A stretch of 40,809 nt of DNA, taken from assembly GCA_035524335.1 (NCBI GenBank), contig DATKPE010000032.1, positions 1-40,809 on the forward strand, given 5' to 3'. The number at the start of each line of letters is the position of its first letter. Positions within the stretch are counted from its first letter, which is position 1. The stretch comes from DATKPE01 sp035524335. Lineage in GTDB: Bacteria; Bacteroidota; Ignavibacteria; UBA10030; SZUA-254. Under the pieces are notes generated by a model. The model did not search any database. It was not told the origin of the DNA and saw only the letters and a program-made list of their open reading frames with translations. Position numbers and translations under genes: made by a program. Shown in pieces: positions 1 to 8,373 of this stretch.

Positions 1-1
1 G

Positions 2-481
2 GGGGCGCGGATTTTTACTCCCGTCCGCCTGCTCCCGTTCGACCATCCGGAGGCCGAACACCATCAGTTCCCGAATGCCCTGCAGATCTACGGTACGGAA
101 CTCAACGTCCTGCTCTGGCTCGGGCACAAGGCGGGATACGAGCTGTGGGCGACCATCACACGCTATCCGCAGGAGCCCTCCCCGAACTGGCCGTACGCCG
201 GTTTTTCGCCGCCGGATACCGCGCACCTCGATCAGACGCCGTGCGTCAACCGGCCCGCCGCCGATGCACCCTTCAGAGGCCTGCGCGCCGTCCTCTTCGT
301 CAACCGTCAACCTGTCTGCTTCATGGTCGATACCCGGAACCTGACGCTGGCGGAACGGGGAATGGCGAAACCGACAACCATGGGACTGGATATGACCAGG
401 GCGGAGTTCCTTCAGGGACTGGCCAGGGCGGCGATGTATGTCGATCCCCGGTCTTCCGCCGCGGTGATTTTTGGGCAATAG
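2..481 (+). CDS. Hypothetical protein, 5' end cut by window edge
   Basis: An open frame runs from base 2 to a TAG at 479-481, giving the last 159 residues of a protein whose start lies outside the window. The frame has a natural amino-acid mix with regularly spaced aromatic residues (for example LLWLGHKAGYELWATITRYP and FRGLRAVLFVNRQPVCFMVD), whereas overlapping frames read as Arg/Ser/Pro-rich noise. I do not recognise the family. No membrane segment or repeat is visible in this part. It ends 137 bases before the S41-like peptidase gene. No terminator hairpin with a T-run is visible between them. Confidence 0.6.
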   Translation, partial: GARIFTPVRLLPFDHPEAEHHQFPNALQIYGTELNVLLWLGHKAGYELWATITRYPQEPSPNWPYAGFSPPDTAHLDQTPCVNRPAADAPFRGLRAVLFVNRQPVCFMVDTRNLTLAERGMAKPTTMGLDMTRAEFLQGLARAAMYVDPRSSAAVIFGQ

Positions 482-618
482 AGGTGAAAGCCCAAACCAT
501 CGCATCGGGAACAGCTGTGTTGTCCTACAGACATCGACCGCCATGCAACCAAAGAGAGCCCCGGCAGGTCATACTTCTGATGGCCAATGATAAAATGACA
601 AATGACCAAATATAAAAT

Positions 619-2301
619 ATGCAGGTTTCAATCATTCGGGTGAAGTTTATAATTGTTTTATTCTTACTCGTCGTCCAGGCCGGGCCTCTCTCCGCCCAGG
701 GACCGGCCGGCGCTCTCTCTGCGGCCGGGTGGCAAAAGGATCTCTCCTGGCTTGTCCAAAAGCTGGAAGATACTCATCCCGAACCTTTCCGGGCGATTTC
801 GAAACCGGCCTTCGGGCAGAAGGTCGACCTGCTCAGGAACGACATTCCGCATCTCCGCCCGAACCAGATCGCCGCCCGCATGATGCAGGTGGTTGCGTCG
901 CTGAACGACGGCCATACGTCGCTCGAGCCCGCCGGTTTCAACCGCTGGTTTCCGCTCCGCTGTTACCGCTTCCGGGACGGGCTCTTCATTACCGCCATCC
1001 AGCGCGAGTATCAGAAGTATGCCGGTTCCCGCGTCGTGAAATTCGGCAACGTCGACCCCGACACCGCTCTGGCGCTCTGCGCCTCGTTGAAGGGCTCGAA
1101 CAACCGGTTCGGCGCGCTCGAAAACAGCGTTCTCTATCTTTCGAACGCCGATCTGCTCCAGGCGCTCGGTATCACCGACGATCCCGGCAACCTCACTCTC
1201 CGCGTTGCGCGGCCGGACGGGGAATCCGAAACCATCCGGCTGAGCGCTCAAACGATCGGCGGGCAGACGAACTGGATGCAATGGGGGGAAATGTACGGTC
1301 CCGTCCCCGACCTATCGACCTTCTTCGGCGCAAGGGTCTCGGGCGATTACCGGAAAGGCGACAAAGATCTGCCCCTCCACCTCCGCATGCGTCTGCCGTA
1401 CTGGTTCCAGTACCTTCCGGAGAGCAAGACGGTCTACTTCCAGTTCAATTTCGTCGAGAAACAGTGGAAGGGGACGACCTTTCAGCAGTTCCGGCAGGGG
1501 CTCTTTTCCTTTATCGATTCGAACGATGTGCGGAAGTTCGTCATCGACCTCCGGTACAACAGCGGGGGAGACGGGAGTCTGCTCGATCCGTTTCTCCATG
1601 AGATCATCAGGCGGGACAACATCAATCAGAAGGGAAGACTTTTCGTCCTCGTCGGCAGAAAGACATTCAGCGCGGCGGTGCTTCTGCTCGGAAGCCTGAA
1701 GAGGCATACGAACGCCAGCTTTGCCGGCGAACCGGCAGGCGCACCCCTGAATCACGACGGCGATCCGGAGAGTTACATCCTTCCCGCGAGCAAGTTCGTG
1801 CTGAACGTGTCGACCGTCTTCCATCAGGCGGGCGATCCGAAGGATAAGAGCCTCTTTTCCCCGGTCGATTTCCCCTGCCAGTTCACGTCGCACGATTATT
1901 TCAGCGGCGCCGATCCGGTGCTGGACCTTGTGACAAAAACCGACCCGGTAACAGTCTGCGACATGTTCCTCCGCAACGGCGGCGAGGCGATGGCGGCATA
2001 CGCGCATGCGGCCGATCTGAAAAAAGAATACAGCTGGTTCACTCCATTTACGGAGGAGGAGATGAACCGCACCGGCTACCGGCTCGTGGAACAGGGGAGG
2101 ATCAAGGATGCGATTCAGGCATTCCTCCTGAACGCGGAGACATTCCCGGGATCCTGGAATGTCTGGGACAGCCTTGCCGAGGCATACATGACCGACGGGA
2201 ATAACGAGCTGGCCGCTCAATACTACCGGAAGTCGCTCGAACTGAATCCCGGCAACGAGAACGCGAGGAACAACCTGGAAAAACTAAAGCATCCCCAATG
2301 A
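619..2301 (+). CDS. Secreted S41-like (tail-specific protease family) peptidase with C-terminal TPRs
   Basis: 560 residues. An N-terminal signal peptide (hydrophobic FIIVLFLLVV, cleavage near LSAQ) predicts export. The DGHTSLEP motif near residue 97 and the block FVIDLRYNSGGDG near 305-317 are characteristic of the S41/C-terminal processing protease fold. TFSAAV near residue 350 supplies the position of the S41 nucleophilic serine. No obvious PDZ domain is seen. Residues about 490-555 form a TPR-like tandem (GRIKDAIQAFLLNAETFP, then ELAAQYYRKSLELNPGN), probably for protein binding. The start is preceded by AT-rich sequence without a clear Shine-Dalgarno site. Function is probably periplasmic protein turnover; activity is unproven because the general base was not pinned down. 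Confidence 0.8.
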   Translation: MQVSIIRVKFIIVLFLLVVQAGPLSAQGPAGALSAAGWQKDLSWLVQKLEDTHPEPFRAISKPAFGQKVDLLRNDIPHLRPNQIAARMMQVVASLNDGHTSLEPAGFNRWFPLRCYRFRDGLFITAIQREYQKYAGSRVVKFGNVDPDTALALCASLKGSNNRFGALENSVLYLSNADLLQALGITDDPGNLTLRVARPDGESETIRLSAQTIGGQTNWMQWGEMYGPVPDLSTFFGARVSGDYRKGDKDLPLHLRMRLPYWFQYLPESKTVYFQFNFVEKQWKGTTFQQFRQGLFSFIDSNDVRKFVIDLRYNSGGDGSLLDPFLHEIIRRDNINQKGRLFVLVGRKTFSAAVLLLGSLKRHTNASFAGEPAGAPLNHDGDPESYILPASKFVLNVSTVFHQAGDPKDKSLFSPVDFPCQFTSHDYFSGADPVLDLVTKTDPVTVCDMFLRNGGEAMAAYAHAADLKKEYSWFTPFTEEEMNRTGYRLVEQGRIKDAIQAFLLNAETFPGSWNVWDSLAEAYMTDGNNELAAQYYRKSLELNPGNENARNNLEKLKHPQ

Positions 2302-2399
2302 CGTCGACCTGAAAGACAACCGCACGATAGCCTGTTTTTTTAATGCGGTCTTTCGTCAATCAGCTCGTACTATTCCCGTTCTTTAACAAGGAGTGCAGT

Positions 2400-2789
2400 A
2401 TGCCGGACGTTCCGAAGACGAAATTCGAAGGCGCAATACCGATCCTCCGGGTGTCGGACATGAAAACCAGCGTCGCGTACTATACGGAGAGGCTCGGTTT
2501 TCGCAACGCCGACTGGGGGAACGAATGGTTCACCAGGGTCGATCGGGATGGCGCGGGCATTTTTCTCTGCCGGGGCTCCCAGGGAAATCCCGCGACGTGG
2601 CTCTGGATCGGCGTGGAGGATGTCCGGGCGCTCCACGCCGAGTACACGCTCAAAGGCGTCAGGCTCAATCATCCCCCCCGGAATTACCCCTGGGCTCTCG
2701 AGATGCACGTGCAGGATCCGGACGGTCATATCCTGAGGTTCGGCTCGGATCCGATGGAAGACAAACCGTATGACGAATGGATGGACTAG
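2400..2789 (+). CDS. VOC family protein (glyoxalase/bleomycin-resistance fold)
   Basis: 129 residues beginning MPDVPKTKFEG. The VOC pattern is clear: an opening strand with IPILRVSDM, an SVAYYTERLGF helix, and a C-terminal metal-ligand-like region EMHVQDPDGHILRFGSDP. Members of this fold bind metals or sequester drugs, and act as glyoxalases, dioxygenases or antibiotic-binding proteins; the substrate cannot be told from sequence. An in-frame ATG 57 bases upstream would add 19 unrelated residues. The ATG at 2400 is preferred because AAGGAG lies seven bases before it. The gene follows the S41-like gene by 98 bases, and a DUF1801 gene follows by about 100 bases. A second VOC gene of a different subtype (PhnB-like) lies near 28.5 kb. 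Confidence 0.88.
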   Translation: MPDVPKTKFEGAIPILRVSDMKTSVAYYTERLGFRNADWGNEWFTRVDRDGAGIFLCRGSQGNPATWLWIGVEDVRALHAEYTLKGVRLNHPPRNYPWALEMHVQDPDGHILRFGSDPMEDKPYDEWMD

Positions 2790-2891
2790 AGTGCCGGCAT
2801 TGCAGTGATGAATTTCATGACATTCCGGAAATAAAGAGGTATCTTTTAACTGCAAACCGGCAAAATCATCCACCTGAAGGAGATCCCTGCG

Positions 2892-3299
2892 ATGGCAGAG
2901 AACAAGACCAAACCGACGGCGGCCGCGGTGAGCTCATTTTTGAAGAAGTTCAGTCCGGACGTGCAGAAGGACTGCAAAACGATCATCGAACTGATGGCGT
3001 CGGTCTCGAAGGAGGAGCCGGTGATGTGGGGGAGCGCGATCGTCGGTTTCGGCACCCGCCACTACGTCTACGACAGCGGCCGGGAGGGAGACACGATGAT
3101 CGTCGGCTTCTCGCCGCGGAAACAGGCGATCGCTCTCTATCTCGCCGGCGGTCTGGAACCTCTGCGGGCCGAGCTTCAAAAACTGGGAACGCATTCCACC
3201 GGAAAAGGTTGTCTTTACATCACATCGTTGAACGATGTCGACACCGGCGTGCTGAAAAAAATATTGACGAAATCTTATAAAAGTGTGAAACAGGGGTGA
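2892..3299 (+). CDS. DUF1801 domain protein (YdhG-like)
   Basis: 135 residues covering a complete DUF1801 domain. Conserved features include the early helix SSFLKKFSPDVQKDCKTIIELM, the central MWGSAIVGFGTRHYVY strand region, and a C-terminal GKGCLYITSLNDVDTGVLKKIL segment. The family is small, cytosolic and widespread; its biochemical role is not established and no catalytic residues can be assigned. A strong Shine-Dalgarno site (AAGGAG) precedes the ATG. It is the intact homologue of the degraded fragment at 10173-10364, which matches its C-terminal half. Probably transcribed separately or with the VOC gene just upstream. Confidence 0.88.
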   Translation: MAENKTKPTAAAVSSFLKKFSPDVQKDCKTIIELMASVSKEEPVMWGSAIVGFGTRHYVYDSGREGDTMIVGFSPRKQAIALYLAGGLEPLRAELQKLGTHSTGKGCLYITSLNDVDTGVLKKILTKSYKSVKQG

Positions 3300-3802
3300 C
3301 ATCCCCGGGGTGCTCTGGCTGGTATGCCGATCCCGCGGCCACGGTGGAACATTGCCGGCGATCAGCGACATGAACCCTTCGCACCGGGCGGCGGATCACC
3401 GGTTTGACGCCGGCGGATCGCAACGGCGCACTGCAGTACATCTCAGGCAGAACTGTTGAGCTGTTCGGCGTTCCGGTCTCCGCTGTATACTTTACCGGAG
3501 ACGCGCCATGAGAAACATATTCTTGTTGATGATTATGACTGCCGGAGCGGTCAGCGCGCAGGAAACCGCCAGATCCCACCTCGCTCTGTTTCATTTCGGC
3601 AGGTCTGCCGGCTGATAGCCTCTCTCTCATAGCACCCGTGCATGACACGGCAATCGAGGGCGATGGAAGCGCCAATGGTTGAAATGACCCCCTCAAGATT
3701 CACCCGCGGCAGAACGAAATCGGGTCATGAAATCGCCCTCCTTCTCCCGAAACATTTCGCCCCCCGCGACGTACTGGCTATAACACCACGGAGATATATG
3801 TC
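3300..3802 (+). other. Long intergenic stretch with a signal-peptide stub
   Basis: These 503 bases hold no full gene. At 3508-3615 a 35-codon frame starts with a convincing secretion signal (MRNIFLLMIMTAGAVSAQ) preceded by GGAG at good spacing, then stops after about 17 further residues. A degraded frame around 3630-3728 still reads IEGDGSANG, a stop, then NDPLKIHPRQNEIGS. This looks like the corpse of a small secreted protein, but no family could be identified. The last 50 bases carry the promoter of the serine hydrolase. Confidence 0.35.
3755..3786 (+). promoter_or_regulatory. Putative promoter of the serine hydrolase gene
   Basis: TTTC at 3755-3758, a 20-base spacer, then TATAACAC at 3779-3786. 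The arrangement matches the recurrent TTG/TTTG-N20-TAnnnT pattern of this window, with C instead of G in the upstream box. The predicted start is near 3793, giving a leader of about ten bases before the ATG at 3803. Confidence 0.4.
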
Positions 3803-5587
3803 ATGAAAAGAACGGGGATTTTTCTTCTTGCGGTGAGTCTTTTCGCCTGCGTCCACGGGCCTCTTGAAGCGCAGAAGAATGCGCCGGCCGACAGCCTCGA
3901 CACCTTCGTCCGGGAACAGATGGCCCGGCGCCGCATCCCCGGCCTCTCGCTCGCCATCATACAGGACGGTCAGATCGTCGCCGCGAGAGGATACGGCGTG
4001 GTCGACGAATCCACCCGGGCCCCGGTGACGCCGGCGACGCTCTTCCAGGCCGGATCCATCAGCAAGCCGGTCTCCGCACTCGGCGCTCTGCACCTGGTCG
4101 AGGCCGGGCTTCTTTCGCTCGACGACGACGTGAATCTCAAGCTCACAGGCTGGAAGATCCCCGACAACAGATTCACTGCGACCGAGAAAGTCACGCTCCG
4201 CCGGATCCTGTCGCACAGCGCCGGCATGACGGTGCACGGCTTCCCCGGTTATGACGCCGACAGCGACATGCCTCCGCTCGTCAAAGTGCTCGCCGGCGAG
4301 GCCCCCGCCAATACCCCCGCGATCCTCGTCGACACCGTACCGGGATCGCTCTGGCGCTATTCGGGCGGCGGCTTCACGGTCATGCAGCAGATGATCGTCG
4401 ACGTTACAGGCATCCCCTTCCCGCGCTTCATGCGCGAAACCGTCCTGGAGCCGATCGGTATGACGAACAGCTCCTACGAACAGCCCCAGCCTCCCGCGCG
4501 CGCGGCCCGGACGGCCGGCGGTTTCTCTTCCGACCGCAAGCCGGTGCACGGCCGGTGGCATCTGTATCCCGAGATGGCCGCCGCCGGATTGTGGACAACA
4601 CCGACCGACCTCGCCCGCTTCGCGATCGAAATCCAGCAGACCCTCGCCGGTCGCGGTCACGGCGTCATTTCTCCCGGCATGGCGCGCCAGTATCTGACCG
4701 TTCAGAAAGAACCGAGCGGACTCGGGATATTTGTCGGGGGAACCGGGGATACCCTGAACTTCAGTCACAACGGCCGGGACGAGGGATTCGACGCCTACCT
4801 CGTCGCCTTTGCCCGGACGGGGCAGGGCGCAGCGATCATGATCAACGCGAACGATGATTCCAGATGCGTCGGACGCATTCTCGACTTTATCGGCCGCGTG
4901 TACAACTGGCCGGCGTTCCGGGACCCGTCCGGCCCGCCCCGAGCGGTCCGGGCTGTGCGCCTCGACCCGGCCTGGCTCGCTCACTGCGCCGGGTATTTCG
5001 AAGCCCAGGAAAACCAGATGATCACACTCGTCCCCGGCGAGACCGGCACCGGCCTCGAAACATGGGTGGATGGCTTCCCCGACGAAATATTTGCGGCGAT
5101 CGACAGCGTCCACTTTGCCTCAACGGACCGGGGAATGGGCGTTACCGTCCGGCTGGATTCCCGCGGCGGGGTGGAGGGCCTCCTCTGGAAACCCGGGAAT
5201 GCCCCGAGCGAACGGACCAGCCCGCGCGTGTCGCCGCTCCCGAGCAGCGCATCGGGAGCCCCGGACCCGGATCCGATGCTCACCGGACGGGTCACTGCGG
5301 CCCTCAACGCCATACGGGGAGGCGGCCCGGCTCTGCAGGATGCCCCGGATATCGCTCCAAATACCAGAAAGGACTTTGCGAATCGCCCTCCGGCCGAGCT
5401 CAATGGCCTGGGAACTCTGACCTGGCTTGGCAGCGAACACGTTGCAGACCGCGGGATCCATCGCCACGGGAGCGACATCGCTCTGGTCGAATTCTATAAA
5501 GTGACGACCGGCGCAGGGCCGCGATATCTGCTCGTTCACCTGACGGCGGCCGGGAGCGTCGCCGACTTCGATGTCGTGGACAGATGA
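3803..5587 (+). CDS. Secreted serine hydrolase, class C beta-lactamase / penicillin-binding protein family (S12-like)
   Basis: 594 residues with a signal peptide (GIFLLAVSLFACVHGPLEAQ). The N-terminal 370 residues form a beta-lactamase-type transpeptidase fold: SISK at 85-88 is the SxxK catalytic motif, YSG at 186-188 occupies the YxN position, and HNG at 322-324 is the HxG/KTG-like triad. The segment LSLAIIQDGQIVAARGYGVVDE is typical of the family. About 200 further residues form a C-terminal extension of the kind often annotated as a lipocalin-like region in this family. Likely periplasmic D-Ala-D-Ala peptidase, esterase or beta-lactamase-like; substrate unknown. Its stop overlaps the ATG of the next, probably broken, frame (ATGA). 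Confidence 0.88.
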   Translation: MKRTGIFLLAVSLFACVHGPLEAQKNAPADSLDTFVREQMARRRIPGLSLAIIQDGQIVAARGYGVVDESTRAPVTPATLFQAGSISKPVSALGALHLVEAGLLSLDDDVNLKLTGWKIPDNRFTATEKVTLRRILSHSAGMTVHGFPGYDADSDMPPLVKVLAGEAPANTPAILVDTVPGSLWRYSGGGFTVMQQMIVDVTGIPFPRFMRETVLEPIGMTNSSYEQPQPPARAARTAGGFSSDRKPVHGRWHLYPEMAAAGLWTTPTDLARFAIEIQQTLAGRGHGVISPGMARQYLTVQKEPSGLGIFVGGTGDTLNFSHNGRDEGFDAYLVAFARTGQGAAIMINANDDSRCVGRILDFIGRVYNWPAFRDPSGPPRAVRAVRLDPAWLAHCAGYFEAQENQMITLVPGETGTGLETWVDGFPDEIFAAIDSVHFASTDRGMGVTVRLDSRGGVEGLLWKPGNAPSERTSPRVSPLPSSASGAPDPDPMLTGRVTAALNAIRGGGPALQDAPDIAPNTRKDFANRPPAELNGLGTLTWLGSEHVADRGIHRHGSDIALVEFYKVTTGAGPRYLLVHLTAAGSVADFDVVDR

Positions 5588-6022
5588 ACCGGACCGGCGG
5601 ATTTTTAGCCCTGACAGATTCCCGGTCGCAGACAAACACGGAATTTCCCCTTCTCTTCACTCCCGTCGCCTATATCCCGCGCCTTCTCCACGAGTTCGGC
5701 CATTGGCGCGTCGGGGAAATGCCCGGTAACCGGATGGCGCCCGGTCTCGATTATTCCTGGCCAACAGAGGGCCGCTATCTCCGGGAGGAGCATTCTCCGG
5801 CGGGGTCGGCCTCGCCCTTGACATGATAGCCGGGAGCGTCACACCGCATGAGGACCAGGAGGTCGACATCAGACAGGCTGATGGGATTATGCCTTTAAAG
5901 CACAGCGCCAGGTATCAGGATCACGAGCCGCTATGGCTTCGGGAACTGCGGAGAGCGGCTGCCGCAATCGTCAGCGGTGGGCGCCTTTGTGCCCCGGCCC
6001 GTCGATCGTTATATTGAAATCC
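5584..6022 (+). pseudogene. Probable broken gene with HEFGH zinc-peptidase-like motif
   Basis: An 80-codon frame (5584-5826) overlaps the hydrolase stop by ATGA and encodes YIPRLLHEFGHWRVGEMPGNRM. HEFGH fits the HExxH zinc-binding signature, and the surroundings resemble membrane-embedded M50-like peptidases, where the motif is followed by GN and a small hydrophobic loop. The frame then degenerates. A second frame, shifted relative to the first, continues from about 5793 through GGVGLALDMIAG to the stop near 6017. Together this suggests one ancestral gene disrupted by a frameshift and missing its membrane domains. The zinc-peptidase reading is inference from one motif; the remainder of the gap contains only the next promoter. 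Confidence 0.4.
5986..6017 (+). promoter_or_regulatory. Putative promoter of the SRPBCC gene
   Basis: TTTG at 5986-5989, a 20-base spacer and TATATTGA at 6010-6017, with a predicted start near 6024. It lies 36 bases before the ATG at 6053 and matches the pattern recurring in this window. Confidence 0.5.
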
Positions 6023-6052
6023 GTATAAGGTACGAACTTCTGGAGAAGCCGA

Positions 6053-6514
6053 ATGACAGTTGAAGCTGAGGTAACCATCAAAGGAACGACAGCCGCGGTC
6101 TGGTCCGCAATCACCGACATCGAGCACGCCGCGGAGAGCATCAGCGGCATCGAGAAGATCGAACTGATCGAACAGCCGAAGGACGGGCTGGTCGGACTGC
6201 GGTGGCGCGAAACGAGGATCTACTTCGGGAAACCCGCCACGGTGGAAAAACATATCACGGAGGCCGTCGACAACCGGTTCTGCACGACACAAGCGGAGAG
6301 CGACGGTTTCGTGTTCCTGTCCACCATGACCCTTTCGGAGAGCGGTTCCGGCGTCACGCTGACCAGCTCGCACGATACCAGGCCTCAGGGTCTCGTTGCA
6401 AGGCTCAAGTCGATCCCGATGCCGCTGTTCAGGGGCATATTGAAGAAGGCGCTCCTGCAGGATCTCACCGACATCAAGACTCTCGTTGAAAGGCGGGGAT
6501 CGGCTGCATCCTGA
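6053..6514 (+). CDS. SRPBCC family protein (polyketide cyclase/START-like)
   Basis: 153 residues with the helix-grip pattern of the SRPBCC/Bet v1 fold: an opening strand MTVEAEVTIKGTTAAVWSAITD, the IEHAAESISGIEKIE segment, alternating strands with RWRETRIYFGK, and a long C-terminal helix (ILKKALLQDLTDIKTLVE). These proteins bind hydrophobic ligands in a deep pocket and are cytosolic; no specific ligand or catalysis can be assigned. GGAG lies about eight bases before the ATG. It converges with the leftward AHSA1 gene at 6744. The 229 bases between them hold a 7-bp hairpin (6668-6686, loop TCAAA) without a T-run. Confidence 0.82.
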   Translation: MTVEAEVTIKGTTAAVWSAITDIEHAAESISGIEKIELIEQPKDGLVGLRWRETRIYFGKPATVEKHITEAVDNRFCTTQAESDGFVFLSTMTLSESGSGVTLTSSHDTRPQGLVARLKSIPMPLFRGILKKALLQDLTDIKTLVERRGSAAS

Positions 6515-6743
6515 TCGGCGGCTCTCCCTCGCCCTGCCGTCCAACGTCGGGCCCGAAACAGTTCATACAAGGCGCAGGGTTGCTCCGCATACCGGACATC
6601 GGGACACCGACCGGGTGCAGATCATTTTCGGGCAGGAGACCGACGCCTGAAAATCCGCTCAGCGTGAGAATGCGTCAAACGCATTCCGGACGGGGTTGGC
6701 ATCGGGCCTTCGGCGGGACAGAGCGGGAGGAGGAGGCGGAATT

Positions 6744-7196
6744 TTATTTGGTGGGGGGTCTGAAAACGCCTTTCCCCGTGGTGAGATATGATTTGAGACT
6801 TGTTCCGATCCAATGTGTCCAGCCCGGAGCGCAGTCCTTGTAGCATTCGACCTCGGTGGTGAGGCCTTCGTGCGTGAACTTGACCTCCGTGACGCCGTCA
6901 TGCTCATGGAGATCGAAAATCAGTCTGGTGCCTGCCCATTCCTTTTTGTCGGAATACCAGGGCATGTTGCAGTCGGTCACAAGCCAGACGATCCTCCGGC
7001 CGGGGATCAGCTCCGTCACCGTGAAGTTGAAAAAGGAATCGCCGGTCATCGTCACGATGAACGTGTCGTTCTGTTTATCCGCGCTCCCGGTGCAGGTGAC
7101 GCCCCACCAATCCGATACGCTGCAGATCTTTTTCACCGTGTCGCGTGCGGTGAGGTTTACCGAAATGCTGAAGGTGAAATCGCCGGTGGATATCAT
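6744..7196 (-). CDS. SRPBCC/AHSA1 (Hsp90 ATPase activator-like) domain protein
   Basis: 150 residues of an AHSA1-type START-like domain: FTFSISVNLTARDTVKKI, the WWGVTCTGSADKQ loop, VTELIPGRRIVWLV, and the strand-helix end HEGLTTEVECYKDCAPGWTHWI. Despite the family name, bacterial members have no demonstrated chaperone link and are better viewed as small-ligand-binding proteins. The start is supported by an AGGAGAGGAA Shine-Dalgarno run. It sits 99 bases after the AHSA1 gene at 7296-7757 on the same strand, so it is probably the third gene of the arsR operon. Confidence 0.82.
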   Translation of the reverse strand: MISTGDFTFSISVNLTARDTVKKICSVSDWWGVTCTGSADKQNDTFIVTMTGDSFFNFTVTELIPGRRIVWLVTDCNMPWYSDKKEWAGTRLIFDLHEHDGVTEVKFTHEGLTTEVECYKDCAPGWTHWIGTSLKSYLTTGKGVFRPPTK

Positions 7197-7295
7197 TTCT
7201 TCCTCTCCTGTCTGAATGATTTATTTATTCTGCGTCCGGGCACGTACCGGCGCGTTCGTGAAACGACATGGCTTATTGAAAACCTCCGCCCGGAT

Positions 7296-7757
7296 TCATT
7301 TCTTCGGCGGGTGAGCATCCTCCCGGCGGTAATCCCTGCGCGAGCCGTTGCCAAATTGTTCAGAGAAGATTCCCGTAAAATAGTTCCAGCCTTTTTCGTG
7401 CCCTCTTCCGGCTTCGGTATCGGGAAGACCGGAATGCACGAGGGTCATGAGCGTTTCTTCCCCGCGCGGCGCGAATGTCAGCGTCACGATCGACTCCCAG
7501 CCCAGGGTGTTCGGCGACACCCAGGTGTGACGGATCAGGCCCGGACGCCCGATGTCGGTGAACCGGCCGTAATGGGAGGTCCCCCTGAGGGTCCAGTAAA
7601 AGAGTCCGTCCACCTTCGGATCGAGCAGATACTTTTCGGCCGCATTCCAGAGCGTGCCCGGGATCTCCGGATTCAGCCACGCGTCGAACAGCTCGTCCGG
7701 CGAAGCCGGAATGGTCCGTTCGATTTTGATTTCAATGGTCTTCGCCGGTGTGCTCAT
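7296..7757 (-). CDS. SRPBCC/AHSA1 domain protein, partner of the ArsR regulator
   Basis: 153 residues with the usual AHSA1 layout: IEIKIERTIPASPDELFDAW at the start, the WNAAEKYLLDPKVDGLFYW motif, and GGA-like turns leading to a C-terminal helix GWNYFTGIFSEQFGN. AAGGAG lies eight bases before the ATG. Its first codon overlaps the end of the arsR gene by four bases, so the two are translationally coupled. ArsR-AHSA1 pairs are common in bacteria and usually regarded as one regulated unit, although the ligand and job are unknown. Confidence 0.85.
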   Translation of the reverse strand: MSTPAKTIEIKIERTIPASPDELFDAWLNPEIPGTLWNAAEKYLLDPKVDGLFYWTLRGTSHYGRFTDIGRPGLIRHTWVSPNTLGWESIVTLTFAPRGEETLMTLVHSGLPDTEAGRGHEKGWNYFTGIFSEQFGNGSRRDYRREDAHPPKK

Positions 7758-8089
7758 TGCTGCTTCTCCTTGTTCCTTTTGTGTATGAAAAACCGTTCAA
7801 CATGGTCGAGGCGTTCGCTCCAGAACCGCTCATATTCATGCATCCATACCGCCGCTTCCCTGAGCGGTGCCCCCTGAAACGAGATGAAGACCTCCCGGCC
7901 CCGCTTTTCCCGTCTGATCAGTCCGGCGCGCTCGAGCAGCTTCAAATGCTTGGTGACGGCGTTCAGAGCGACATCAAACGGTTCCGCGATATCGATAAAG
8001 CGGGCGGGTCCGGATTCCGACAGCCGCCTGATGATCGCCCGCCTGGAAGGATGGGAAATCGCTGTAAAAACATCGGCTAAATGGTCCAT
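7754..8089 (-). CDS. ArsR family winged-helix transcriptional regulator
   Basis: 111 residues from MDHLADVFTAISHPSRRAII. The winged-helix DNA-binding region is plain: FDVALNAVTKHLKLLERAGLI is the recognition helix, followed by the wing REKRGREVFISF. No cysteine metal-binding motif is present, so it is not a classical metal sensor. A longer frame reaches back to 8257 but would start upstream of the promoter, so the ATG at 8089 is preferred. That ATG lies exactly seven bases downstream of a TATAAT element and has no Shine-Dalgarno site, so the mRNA is probably leaderless. It probably represses or senses for the two AHSA1 genes that follow. Confidence 0.88.
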   Translation of the reverse strand: MDHLADVFTAISHPSRRAIIRRLSESGPARFIDIAEPFDVALNAVTKHLKLLERAGLIRREKRGREVFISFQGAPLREAAVWMHEYERFWSERLDHVERFFIHKRNKEKQQ

Positions 8090-8093
8090 GGGG

Positions 8094-8125
8094 ATATTAT
8101 ACCAAAAGGTGTAATAAATGTCAAA
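8094..8125 (-). promoter_or_regulatory. Promoter of the arsR-AHSA1 operon (TTTGACA-N17-TATAAT)
   Basis: Reading leftwards, TTGACA (8124-8119) and TATAAT (8101-8096) are separated by exactly 17 bases. In FCB-style notation it is TTTG-N20-TATAATAT. The predicted start, about seven bases beyond TATAAT, falls on the A of the arsR ATG at 8089, so this promoter would make a leaderless transcript. Confidence 0.75.
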
Positions 8126-8373
8126 TCCTGTTTTCGTACATTGGGAGTGCCGGACGGGGGCCGGCGGAACGGCGCTGAAATCTGTCCGATACCGGCCCAT
8201 TGCACAGGAGTCATATCTGACGATCCGCATGGTCAACCCGACCGTCGTCAGCGGCAACGGCGGGACGTCAGGGACTGCGGAGCAGGAGGAGAGCCGGACG
8301 ATGATGTCCGTATCCCCGCTTCGCAGCGTCCTGCAGGTTCACACCAAACCTCCATTTCGCAAAGGAGAACTCT

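Noticed and set aside
75..615. Two rightward frames (89 and 156 codons) over the left edge
   Set aside because: They are Arg/Ser/Pro-rich shadows of the better, partial frame 2-481, which starts outside the window.
3395..3511. Small frame resembling the start of a DinB-like protein
   Set aside because: Only LTPADRNGALQY looks suggestive; no further DinB features or start codon.
3725..5113. Leftward frame of 462 codons opposite the serine hydrolase
   Set aside because: A long antisense frame is expected in GC-rich DNA; the forward frame has SxxK, Tyr and HxG motifs and a signal peptide.
8094..8125. Perfect sigma70 promoter as evidence of transfer from another phylum
   Set aside because: The same geometry recurs in weaker form across the window, so it is more likely the strong end of the host's own pattern.
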